Positions 1-6,667 of a DNA stretch of 19,485 nucleotides are shown here, one piece after another. Each line of letters opens with the position of its first letter. The stretch's first letter is position 1. The stretch comes from Candidatus Kuenenia stuttgartensis (lineage in GTDB: Bacteria > Bacteroidota > Bacteroidia > Flavobacteriales_D > Crocinitomicaceae). Location: positions 1 to 19,485 of the forward strand of contig CALPRR020000024.1 in the NCBI GenBank assembly GCA_943326025.2. The letters run 5' to 3'. The translations under genes and the position numbers were made by a program. The notes under the pieces are model-generated. The model was not told the origin of the DNA. It saw nothing but the letters and a program-made list of their open reading frames with translations, and made no database searches.

Positions 1-1
1 G

Positions 2-49
2 ATGAAAACTAAGTGGTTTGAAATGGATAAGAAAACGATGGGAAAATGA
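2..49 (+). CDS. Possible 3' end of a + strand gene entering from the left
   Basis: One plus-strand frame is open from the left edge and ends at a TGA at 47-49. The visible tail reads MKTKWFEMDKKTMGK; the first Met may be internal. The other two plus frames stop almost at once. A hairpin that could terminate plus-strand transcription lies downstream at 107-144. Fifteen residues cannot identify a product, and this could be non-coding. Confidence 0.22.
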   Translation: MKTKWFEMDKKTMGK

Positions 50-106
50 TTGAAAGATTAATATTTTTTCAGAGCGAGTGTGAGTGTGAGAATTGAGGGA
101 AAACAA

Positions 107-144
107 AAAAGCGAGTGTTCCGCTCTCGCTTCTCACTCGCTTTT
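107..144 (-). terminator. Hairpin terminator downstream of tRNA-Leu, probably bidirectional
   Basis: An 11-bp stem, AAAAGCGAGTG (107-117) with CACTCGCTTTT (134-144), encloses a 16-nt loop. On the minus strand it begins about nine bases past the tRNA discriminator base and runs into a T-tract (complement of 101-110), so it suits the tRNA. On the plus strand it is followed by TTTTCTGTTTT, so it may also stop transcription from the left. A second CTCGC at 125-129 could pair with 111-115 instead. Confidence 0.7.
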
Positions 145-152
145 CTGTTTTG

Positions 153-233
153 TACCCAGGGCGGGAATCGAACCCGCACTCCAGAGGAACTGGATTTTGA
201 ATCCAGCGCGTCTACCAATTCCGCCACCTGGGC
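153..233 (-). tRNA. tRNA-Leu(CAA)
   Basis: The minus strand folds as a complete class II tRNA of 81 nt. The acceptor stem GCCCAGG pairs with CCTGGGT (one G-U pair at the end). The D arm holds GCGGAATTGGTAGACGC. The anticodon arm CTGGATTCAAAATCCAG gives anticodon CAA, which reads UUG. A variable arm of about 12 nt is consistent with leucine. The T arm is GCGGGTTCGATTCCCGC. The discriminator is A; the genome continues with CA rather than CCA, so the 3' CCA must be added after transcription. Confidence 0.96.
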
Positions 234-269
234 TTGTTTTACAACTTAACTTGACTTGATAAGCGAGTG

Positions 270-299
270 CAAAGTTAAGTATTTAATTTAAACTTCAAA
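270..299 (-). promoter_or_regulatory. Bacteroidota-type promoter for tRNA-Leu
   Basis: On the minus strand, TTTG (complement of 296-299) is followed after 18 nt by TAACTTTG (complement of 270-277). This matches the Bacteroidota primary sigma consensus TTTG / 17-23 nt / TAnnTTTG. Transcription would start near 263, about 30 nt before the mature tRNA 5' end. Confidence 0.75.
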
Positions 300-334
300 T
301 ATGTTTAGTCTTTTTTTAGTGTTTTTTTGAAAAA

Positions 335-808
335 TCAATATGTTGTTGCAAATGTTCCGTTGGTTATTGCTTTGCTAATATTAGTGCTGCTCATAGCGGT
401 TAGTGTGAATGTTCCAGTTATTTGACGTTTTGTTTTATCATGAGTCAAAATAGTGATTGAACCAGATTGTCCTTGATAACTGATGTTTGAATCAATTAAC
501 ATAGATAAAGAAGAAACTATAGGAAATGTTCCAGGATTATTTGAAGCAGATGTACAAATTTGTATTGTTGAAGTCGCTGTTTTACCAGTTATAATTAGAT
601 AGCCCATATTGTTAACTCCACCAGTAGAAGTGCTTGTGAATGTCGTTCCGTCAATATCAGCAGTGAAAACTTTAATATAAGGTGTTTCTGGTGTTGGGGT
701 TGGAGCTACTTCTTCTGTTGGTGTTTGTTTTTTCTTTTTACAAGCAACTAAAAATGTTGTCGATGTGAAAAGACAAAATAGAGAGATTATCAATAAATTA
801 ATTTTCAT
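335..808 (-). CDS. Small lipoprotein of unknown function
   Basis: The 157-residue product begins with a short basic end and a hydrophobic stretch, then the lipobox LVAC with Cys23 as the expected lipidated residue. KKKK and a Thr/Pro-rich linker (about residues 24-45) follow. The mature part (about 46-157) is rich in Thr, Ser, Gly and Ile and looks beta-stranded, ending in a pattern of the type TGTF...TNGTF seen in small Bacteroidota lipoproteins. No catalytic motif is visible. It is a single gene, divergent from hutI. No terminator hairpin is seen after its stop, so transcripts may run on toward the tRNA gene. The lipoprotein call is firm; the function is unknown. Confidence 0.85.
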   Translation of the reverse strand: MKINLLIISLFCLFTSTTFLVACKKKKQTPTEEVAPTPTPETPYIKVFTADIDGTTFTSTSTGGVNNMGYLIITGKTATSTIQICTSASNNPGTFPIVSSLSMLIDSNISYQGQSGSITILTHDKTKRQITGTFTLTAMSSTNISKAITNGTFATTY

Positions 809-821
809 CTTTAAATTTATT

Positions 822-852
822 AAAATATAATTAGTTCACAGTCAAAAACAAA
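822..852 (-). promoter_or_regulatory. Candidate promoter for the lipoprotein gene
   Basis: On the minus strand, TTTG (complement of 849-852) is followed after 19 nt by TATATTTT (complement of 822-829). It matches TAnnTTTG except at the last base. It would give a very short leader of about 10 nt before the ATG at 808. The surrounding sequence is very AT-rich, so a chance match is possible. Confidence 0.4.
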
Positions 853-945
853 TCTAGTGATTTTATTCTTCAGTTCTATATTGAAAGAACGAAATAATGG
901 TTTCTTTATTCTTTTAAATTAAGGTTTTTTTGTTAAAATTGTAGT

Positions 946-2181
946 ATGAATTCAAGAATTATCATCAAAAATATCAAAGGCTTAGTTCAAGCTGGAGAAA
1001 ATTTCCCTTCTTTTTTAAAAGGAGAAGAAATGAAGTCGTTACCAATTATCGAAAATGCTTACCTAGCGATAGATAACGGAGAGATTATTGATTATGGATC
1101 GATGGAAGACTGGGGTGGAATTCTTGACTGGAGAGATTTAGAAGTAATTGATGCGGATGGAAAATTTGTTCTACCTGCGTTTTGTGATGCACATACGCAT
1201 ACCGTTTTTGCTAAAAGTCGTGAAGAGGAATTCATTGATAAAATTCACGGTTTAACTTATGAAGAAATCGCTGCTAAAGGAGGTGGGATTTTAAATTCAG
1301 CTGGTCGTTTGGCGAATATGTCAGAAGATGAATTGTTTGAACAAGCAAAGATACGCGTTGAATTATTGAAATCATACGGAACAGGTGCATTGGAGATTAA
1401 ATCAGGATATGGTTTATCTGTTGAAGCAGAAATCAAAATGTTGCGAGTAATCAAACGTTTAAAAGAAACATGTGGAATTGAAATCAAAGCAACTTTTTTA
1501 GGGGCACATGCCTTTCCAAAAGAATATAAAGAAAACCATAGAGGGTACATCGATTTGATTATCAATGAGATGTTGCCAAAAATAGCAGAAGAGAAATTAG
1601 CTGATTACATTGATGCATTTTGCGAACGTAATTATTTTTCAGTTGAAGAAATGACTGAAATTTTTGAAGCTGGAGCAAAATATGGGTTAATCCCAAAAGT
1701 GCATGTGAATCAATTTTCGATTATGGGTGGAATCCGTAAAGCCGTTGAATTGAATGCACTTTCAGTGGATCATTTAGAAGAAATAGGAGATGATGATATA
1801 GATGCTTTAAAAGGTTCTAAAACAATGCCGACTTTATTGCCAAGTTGTTCTCATTTTATCAATATTCCTTATGCAAATGCAAGAAGATTAATTGAAAATG
1901 ATTTACCTGTAGCGTTAGCAAGTGATTTTAATCCTGGTACAACACCAAGTGGAAATCTACAATTTGTATTTTCATTAGCATGTGTAAAAATGAGATTAAC
2001 TCCAGAGGAAGCTTTAAATGCATTAACTATCAACGCTGCATACGCAATGGGATTATCGGCCACTCATGGTACAATTTCTATTGGAAAAAAGACACCAATA
2101 ATCATTACAAAAGAAATTCCATCATTGGCTTATATACCTTATGCTTTTGGAGATAATCATATTGAACGATTAATCTGTTAA
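946..2181 (+). CDS. hutI: Imidazolonepropionase (histidine degradation)
   Basis: This 411-residue cytosolic metal-dependent amidohydrolase opens the ring of 4-imidazolone-5-propionate to give N-formimino-L-glutamate, the third step of histidine breakdown. The length fits the family. Visible family features are DAHTHTVFA (metal ligands His83 and His85), the substrate-binding SGYGL (about 153-157), FLGAHAFP (His188), VHVNQFS (His253) and ASDFNPGTTPSGN with Asp327. By family comparison, His83, His85, His253 and Asp327 are the expected metal site. ATG 946 fits the conserved N-terminus. The gene stands alone: no hutH, hutU or hutG lies in the window, unlike many hut clusters. The upstream AT-rich gap of 137 bp is shared with the divergent lipoprotein gene. 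Confidence 0.97.
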   Translation: MNSRIIIKNIKGLVQAGENFPSFLKGEEMKSLPIIENAYLAIDNGEIIDYGSMEDWGGILDWRDLEVIDADGKFVLPAFCDAHTHTVFAKSREEEFIDKIHGLTYEEIAAKGGGILNSAGRLANMSEDELFEQAKIRVELLKSYGTGALEIKSGYGLSVEAEIKMLRVIKRLKETCGIEIKATFLGAHAFPKEYKENHRGYIDLIINEMLPKIAEEKLADYIDAFCERNYFSVEEMTEIFEAGAKYGLIPKVHVNQFSIMGGIRKAVELNALSVDHLEEIGDDDIDALKGSKTMPTLLPSCSHFINIPYANARRLIENDLPVALASDFNPGTTPSGNLQFVFSLACVKMRLTPEEALNALTINAAYAMGLSATHGTISIGKKTPIIITKEIPSLAYIPYAFGDNHIERLIC

Positions 2182-2223
2182 AAATTAAAATTATTTTGAT
2201 TATTTGTCTAATTTCTAACTTCT

Positions 2224-2249
2224 AAAAGTCTTTTATCTTAAAGACTTTT
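2224..2249 (+). terminator. Hairpin terminator after hutI
   Basis: A perfect 10-bp stem, AAAAGTCTTT (2224-2233) with AAAGACTTTT (2240-2249), has a 6-nt loop and lies about 40 bp after the hutI stop. The 3' arm ends in TTTT, but the downstream T-tract is interrupted, so strength is moderate. Confidence 0.6.
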
Positions 2250-2332
2250 GTCATTTAATCTATCATCAAACGGTATTTGTCTAAAACTCAAAAAAAAACT
2301 TCATTTTACCTTAATATAAGCATATTATTACA

Positions 2333-2340
2333 TAACTTTG
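2333..2340 (+). promoter_or_regulatory. Promoter (-7 box) of the sucAB operon
   Basis: TAACTTTG is a perfect match to the Bacteroidota -7 consensus TAnnTTTG. The -33 element is weak: TTA appears about 19-20 nt upstream at 2311-2313 instead of TTTG. The expected start, near 2345, leaves about 20 nt to the ATG at 2366. A small inverted repeat, TAATAT-AAGC-ATATTA (2312-2327), lies in the spacer. Confidence 0.65.
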
Positions 2341-2365
2341 CCCCCCATTAGTGTGCACAAAAGAT

Positions 2366-5089
2366 ATGGATAAAGTAACATACGTAGGAAATGCAGATGT
2401 ATCAGCGATAGATCATTTGTACAAATCATACCAACAAGATCCCGAAAGCGTGGATATTGGTTGGAAAAAATTCTTCGAAGGCTTCGATTTTGCCCGTACA
2501 AATTATGAAGATGGAGGAGATATTCCTGAGAACTTTCAAAAAGAATTTAAAGTTTTAAACTTAATCACTGGATACAGATCTAGAGGACACTTGTTTACAA
2601 AAACTAATCCAGTTCGTGAGCGTAGACAGTATTCTCCTACATTGGCGATTGAAAATTTTGGTTTAGAAGCTGCAGATTTAACAACAGTTTTTCAAGCAGG
2701 TACTGAAATCGGTATTGGAGCGGCAACGTTACAAGACATCATCAATCACTTAGAAGAAACTTATTGTCAATCTATTGGAATCGAATTCGTTTACATGCGT
2801 GAACCAGAAAGATTAGAATGGATTAAAAATAAAATTGAATTAAAAAATCGTCCAAAATATGATGCGAATCGTAAATTGGAAATCTATAAAAAGTTAAATC
2901 AAGCAACGAATTTTGAATCTTATTTAGGACGTAAATTCGTAGGTCAAAAACGATTCTCTATTGAAGGTGGTGAAGCGTTGATTCCAGCTTTAGATACATT
3001 GGTGAATAAAGGTTCTGAATTAGGAGTTGAGTATTTTGTAATGGGAATGGCTCACCGTGGTCGTTTAAATACATTGACAAATATTTTCCAAAAAAGACCG
3101 AAAGATATTTTCTCTGAGTTTGAAGGAAAAGAATTTGATGCAGATCACGTATTTGATGGTGATGTTAAATATCACCAAGGATATACTTCTCAAGTTACTT
3201 TAGCTAATGGTAAAACGGTTGGTTTAACGTTAGCACCAAATCCATCTCACTTAGAGGCTGTAGATCCAGTTGTTCAAGGAATTGCAAGAGCTAAAATTGA
3301 TCAAACGTACAAATCGGAAGATAAAGTTTGTCCTGTTATGATTCACGGAGATGCTGCAGTTGCAGGTCAAGGAATTGTGTATGAAGTAATTCAAATGGCT
3401 CAATTAGATAGTTTTAGAGCGGGTGGTACAATTCACATTGTAGTGAATAACCAAGTTGGATTTACAACAAACTATTTAGATGCTCGTTCGTCAACTTATT
3501 GTACTGATGTTGCGAAAACAACTTTATGTCCAGTTTTCCATGTAAATGGTGATGATGTAGAAGCAGTTACTCAAGCAATTGAAATCGCGATGGAATACCG
3601 TCAAGAATTCAATAGAGATATTTTTATCGATTTATTATGTTACCGTAAATTCGGACATAATGAAGGTGATGAGCCAAAATTCACGCAACCAAGTTTGTAT
3701 AATTTGATTGCAAAACACCCAAATCCAAAAGAGATTTATTTTGATCAATTAATTGCAGAGAATATTATTTCTAAAGAAGTTGCGGTAAAATTAGAAGAAG
3801 ATTACAATGCTCATTTAGATGCTGAATATGAAATTTCTCGTCAAAATGAAAAAGCAATTGTTTATGATTTCTTAAGTTCGACTTGGGAAGGATTTAGATA
3901 TGGTTCAGCTGTAGATTTTGAAAAATCACCTGAAACTGGTGTAAATAAAGCGAAATTATTAGAGCTTGGAACAAAATTAGCGACGCTTCCAGAAGGGAAA
4001 AAATACTTCCGTAAGATTTCTAAAATCTTTGAAGATCGTTTGAATGCTATAAAAGAAGATAAATTAGATTGGGGATCAGCTGAAATGTTAGCTTATGCAA
4101 CATTATTAGATGAAGGAAGATCTGTTCGTTTATCAGGACAAGATGTTGAACGTGGAACTTTCTCTCACCGTCACGCTGTTGTAAAAACAGAAGATACTGA
4201 GGAAGAAATCATCACCTTAAATTTATTAAAGGAAGAACAAGGAACATTCTCAGTATACAATTCATTATTATCTGAATATGGTGTATTAGGTTTTGAATAT
4301 GGTTATTCATTAGCTACTCCAAAAGGATTAACAATTTGGGAAGCACAATTTGGAGATTTCTTCAATGGTGCTCAAACAATGGTAGATCAATTCATTACAG
4401 CTGGAGAAGACAAATGGTCAACTCAAAGTGGTTTAGTAATGTTATTACCTCACGGTTACGAAGGTCAAGGAGCTGAACATTCAAGTGCACGAATGGAACG
4501 TTTCTTAATTCAATGTGCTGATGAGAATATTCAAGTTGTGAATACTTCAACTCCTGCAAATCATTTCCACTTGTTGAGAAGACAATTGGTAAGAGATTTC
4601 AGAAAACCATTGGTTGTTTTCTCTCCAAAAATGTTACTAAGACATCCTGATGCAGTTTCAACTTTGGATGAAATGGCAACGGGTTCTTTCCAAGAAGTAA
4701 TTGATGACAAAGCAGCGAAAGTAGAAAATATTGATACAGTAGTTTTCTGTACAGGTAAATTCTATTACGAAATGAAAATCAAAGCCGCTGAATTAGGAGT
4801 AGAGAATATGGCATTTGTTCGTGTTGAACAATTATACCCAATTCCTCAAACTCAAATAGAAGCAGTTATAGCGAAATATAAAAATGCTTCATCAATTATC
4901 TGGGCTCAAGAAGAGCCAGCTAATATGGGAGCATGGACGCACATTGCCATGAACTTAAGACACATTCCTTTTGTTGGAATTACACGTAATGCATCAGCAG
5001 CAGCAGCAGAAGGTTCGTCACAATTACATAAAAAACGTTTGAAGCAATTATTTGATAATTTATTCAAATACGCTTCAGTTAAAGCATAA
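2366..5089 (+). CDS. sucA: 2-oxoglutarate dehydrogenase E1 component
   Basis: The thiamine-diphosphate-dependent E1 subunit of the 2-oxoglutarate dehydrogenase complex decarboxylates 2-oxoglutarate and passes the succinyl group to the lipoyl arm of E2 (TCA cycle, cytosol). The 907-residue length is typical. The N-terminal region has the family pattern LYKSYQQDPESV...W..FF.GF. The core shows MGMAHRGRLN (His230), GDAAVAGQG (328-336) and NNQVGF (361-366). The transketolase-like C-terminal half has LPHGYEGQGAEHSSAR (His696). The frame also permits a GTG start at 2351, but ATG 2366 starts directly at the conserved MDK...IDHLY region and sits at a normal distance from the promoter, so it is preferred. 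sucB follows 68 bp downstream and is probably co-transcribed. Confidence 0.97.
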   Translation: MDKVTYVGNADVSAIDHLYKSYQQDPESVDIGWKKFFEGFDFARTNYEDGGDIPENFQKEFKVLNLITGYRSRGHLFTKTNPVRERRQYSPTLAIENFGLEAADLTTVFQAGTEIGIGAATLQDIINHLEETYCQSIGIEFVYMREPERLEWIKNKIELKNRPKYDANRKLEIYKKLNQATNFESYLGRKFVGQKRFSIEGGEALIPALDTLVNKGSELGVEYFVMGMAHRGRLNTLTNIFQKRPKDIFSEFEGKEFDADHVFDGDVKYHQGYTSQVTLANGKTVGLTLAPNPSHLEAVDPVVQGIARAKIDQTYKSEDKVCPVMIHGDAAVAGQGIVYEVIQMAQLDSFRAGGTIHIVVNNQVGFTTNYLDARSSTYCTDVAKTTLCPVFHVNGDDVEAVTQAIEIAMEYRQEFNRDIFIDLLCYRKFGHNEGDEPKFTQPSLYNLIAKHPNPKEIYFDQLIAENIISKEVAVKLEEDYNAHLDAEYEISRQNEKAIVYDFLSSTWEGFRYGSAVDFEKSPETGVNKAKLLELGTKLATLPEGKKYFRKISKIFEDRLNAIKEDKLDWGSAEMLAYATLLDEGRSVRLSGQDVERGTFSHRHAVVKTEDTEEEIITLNLLKEEQGTFSVYNSLLSEYGVLGFEYGYSLATPKGLTIWEAQFGDFFNGAQTMVDQFITAGEDKWSTQSGLVMLLPHGYEGQGAEHSSARMERFLIQCADENIQVVNTSTPANHFHLLRRQLVRDFRKPLVVFSPKMLLRHPDAVSTLDEMATGSFQEVIDDKAAKVENIDTVVFCTGKFYYEMKIKAAELGVENMAFVRVEQLYPIPQTQIEAVIAKYKNASSIIWAQEEPANMGAWTHIAMNLRHIPFVGITRNASAAAAEGSSQLHKKRLKQLFDNLFKYASVKA

Positions 5090-5092
5090 TAC

Positions 5093-5132
5093 CTTCTTTT
5101 CCCCCTTTGGAGGGGGGGTAAGGGGGAGGAAG
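5093..5132 (+). repeat. G-rich inverted-repeat element between sucA and sucB
   Basis: In an AT-rich genome this stretch stands out. CCCCC (5101-5105) can pair with the G run at 5112-5118 across TTTGGA, and the flanks CTTCTTTTCCCCC and GGGGGAGGAAGA form an imperfect outer stem. Elements of the type CCCCCTTTGGAGGGGG are, from memory, common between genes in flavobacterial genomes. It may fold in RNA and tune sucB expression, or be a dispersed repeat. The G-rich strand (5109-5129) also has several G runs that could form a quadruplex. Confidence 0.6.
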
Positions 5133-5157
5133 ATTAAAAACTTAAAAAATAGATACT

Positions 5158-6420
5158 ATGTCAGTATTAGAAATGAAAGTTCCAAGTCCAGGTGAGTCTA
5201 TTTCAGAAGTAGAAATTGCTCAGTGGTTAGTATCAGATGGTGATTATGTAGAAAAAGACCAAGCAATTGCAGAGGTTGATTCTGATAAAGCAACATTAGA
5301 GTTGCCAGCAGAAGAAAGTGGTATTATCACATTAAAAGCTGCTGAAGGTGACGCTGTAAAAGTTGGAGCAGTAGTTTGTTTGATTGATACTTCAGCTGAA
5401 CGTCCTGCAGGAAGTGCTCCTGTGGCGGCAAAAGTGGAAGAAAAAGCAGCGCCAGTTGCAGAAAAAGCTCCTGTAGCTGCTGCAGCGCCAAGTCCAAATC
5501 CAGTAAATGAAAAAGCAAATTACGCTTCAGGAACACCTTCTGTAGCTGCTGCGAAAATCATGGCTGAAAATGGAGTTCCTGCAAATAAAGTTCAAGCTTC
5601 AGGTAGAGATGGAAGAATCACAAAACAAGACGTACTAGCTGCGTTGAGTGGAGGTTTCTCTGCAGATGCAGTTCAGGGTTGGGGTGGTACACGTGAGCAA
5701 AGTCGTGAAAAAATGTCAATGATGCGTCGTAAAATTGCTGAGCGTTTAGTTTCAGTGAAAAACGATACAGCAATGTTGACCACTTTCAATGAGGTTGATA
5801 TGAAACCTATCATGGATTTAAGATCAAAATACAAAGATGCTTTCGCGAAACACCATGATGTGAATTTAGGATTTATGTCTTTCTTTACTAAAGCAGTAAC
5901 AGAAGCATTAAATATTTTCCCTGCAGTGAACGGTATGATTGACGGAAACGAAATCGTTTACCATAACTATGCAGACATAGGAGTAGCAGTTTCTTCTCCA
6001 AAAGGATTAATGGTACCAGTTGTTCGTAATGCTGAACAAATGACATTAGCTGAAATCGAAAAAGAAATCAAAAGATTAGCGATTAAAGCAAGAGATGGTA
6101 AAATTACTCCAGATGAAATGACAGGTGGAACATTTACTATCACTAATGGTGGTGTATTTGGTTCAATGTTGTCTACTCCAATTATCAATCCTCCACAATC
6201 TGCAATTTTAGGAATGCACAATATCGTTGAGCGACCAGTTGCAATCAATGGAAAAGTGGAGATTCGTCCAATTATGTATTTAGCGTTATCATACGATCAC
6301 AGAATCATTGATGGTAAAGAATCTGTTGGATTCTTGGTGAAAGTAAAAGAAATGTTAGAAAATCCAGAAAGAATGTTGTTTGGAGCGAAAGATCCTCACG
6401 CAGTTTTATTAGGATTATAA
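5158..6420 (+). CDS. sucB: 2-oxoglutarate dehydrogenase E2, dihydrolipoyllysine succinyltransferase
   Basis: E2 forms the core of the 2-oxoglutarate dehydrogenase complex and transfers succinyl from the lipoyl arm to CoA. Its 420 residues show the usual order. First is a single lipoyl domain (1-77) with EVDSDKATLE and lipoylated Lys44. An Ala/Pro/Lys-rich flexible linker covers about 80-120. The E1/E3-binding domain (about 125-162) contains PSVAAAKIMAENGV and GRDGRITKQDV. The C-terminal catalytic acyltransferase domain (about 185-420) ends with the active-site motif SYDHRIIDGKE (His381, Asp385). The gene lies 68 bp after sucA and the pair ends in a strong terminator. The E3 gene (lpd) is not in the window. 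Confidence 0.97.
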   Translation: MSVLEMKVPSPGESISEVEIAQWLVSDGDYVEKDQAIAEVDSDKATLELPAEESGIITLKAAEGDAVKVGAVVCLIDTSAERPAGSAPVAAKVEEKAAPVAEKAPVAAAAPSPNPVNEKANYASGTPSVAAAKIMAENGVPANKVQASGRDGRITKQDVLAALSGGFSADAVQGWGGTREQSREKMSMMRRKIAERLVSVKNDTAMLTTFNEVDMKPIMDLRSKYKDAFAKHHDVNLGFMSFFTKAVTEALNIFPAVNGMIDGNEIVYHNYADIGVAVSSPKGLMVPVVRNAEQMTLAEIEKEIKRLAIKARDGKITPDEMTGGTFTITNGGVFGSMLSTPIINPPQSAILGMHNIVERPVAINGKVEIRPIMYLALSYDHRIIDGKESVGFLVKVKEMLENPERMLFGAKDPHAVLLGL

Positions 6421-6439
6421 GAAAATTAAATAATATTTG

Positions 6440-6473
6440 AAAAGGCTGTTCAGTATTGGACAGCCTTTTTTTT
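6440..6473 (+). terminator. Strong rho-independent terminator of sucAB
   Basis: A 12-bp stem, AAAAGGCTGTTC (6440-6451) with GGACAGCCTTTT (6458-6469), contains one G-T pair and has a 6-nt loop. It continues into an eight-T run, starting 20 bp after the sucB stop. Confidence 0.9.
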
Positions 6474-6528
6474 GATCTATCTCGATAAAATGCGTGGAGG
6501 CGTATTAGGTTATATGGAAATTGATTAT

Positions 6529-6543
6529 AGTATTTATAATACT
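6529..6543. repeat. Short palindrome upstream of the fic gene
   Basis: AGTATT-TAT-AATACT is a perfect 6-bp inverted repeat with a 3-bp spacer, about 60 bp before the proposed fic promoter. It could be an operator for a dimeric regulator, but AT-rich DNA yields such repeats by chance. The rest of 6474-6602 shows nothing else supportable. Confidence 0.25.
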
Positions 6544-6602
6544 TAATAGCGTTTATTTTTAAAATTAAATATCAATTCGCGTCTATATATTTTGAAATGT
6601 TT

Positions 6603-6633
6603 TTTGTTAAAGGAGTTTAAAATAGTATCTTTA
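6603..6633 (+). promoter_or_regulatory. Promoter of the fic-pseudouridine synthase operon
   Basis: TTTG (6603-6606), exactly 19 nt, then TATCTTTA (6626-6633): the Bacteroidota TTTG/TAnnTTTG promoter with one mismatch in the last base. A start near 6638 leaves a leader of about 30 nt to ATG 6668. Confidence 0.6.
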
Positions 6634-6667
6634 ACTTATTATTAGCGTAAATAATTTTTCATAATAA

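Noticed and set aside
1257..1565. Antisense open frame within hutI (102 codons)
   Set aside because: It is a shadow of the strongly supported hutI frame, with no recognisable domain and no promoter.
2351..2365. GTG start for sucA
   Set aside because: It would add five non-conserved residues and lies almost at the predicted transcription start; ATG 2366 fits better.
5327..5536. Leu/Gln-rich antisense frame within sucB
   Set aside because: Its composition is the mirror of the Ala/Lys/Pro linker of sucB; not a gene.
6490..6546. 18-codon frame upstream of fic, considered as an antitoxin
   Set aside because: It is far too short for a FicA-type antitoxin and lacks the inhibitory motif, which is found inside the Fic protein itself; it also lies before the proposed fic promoter.
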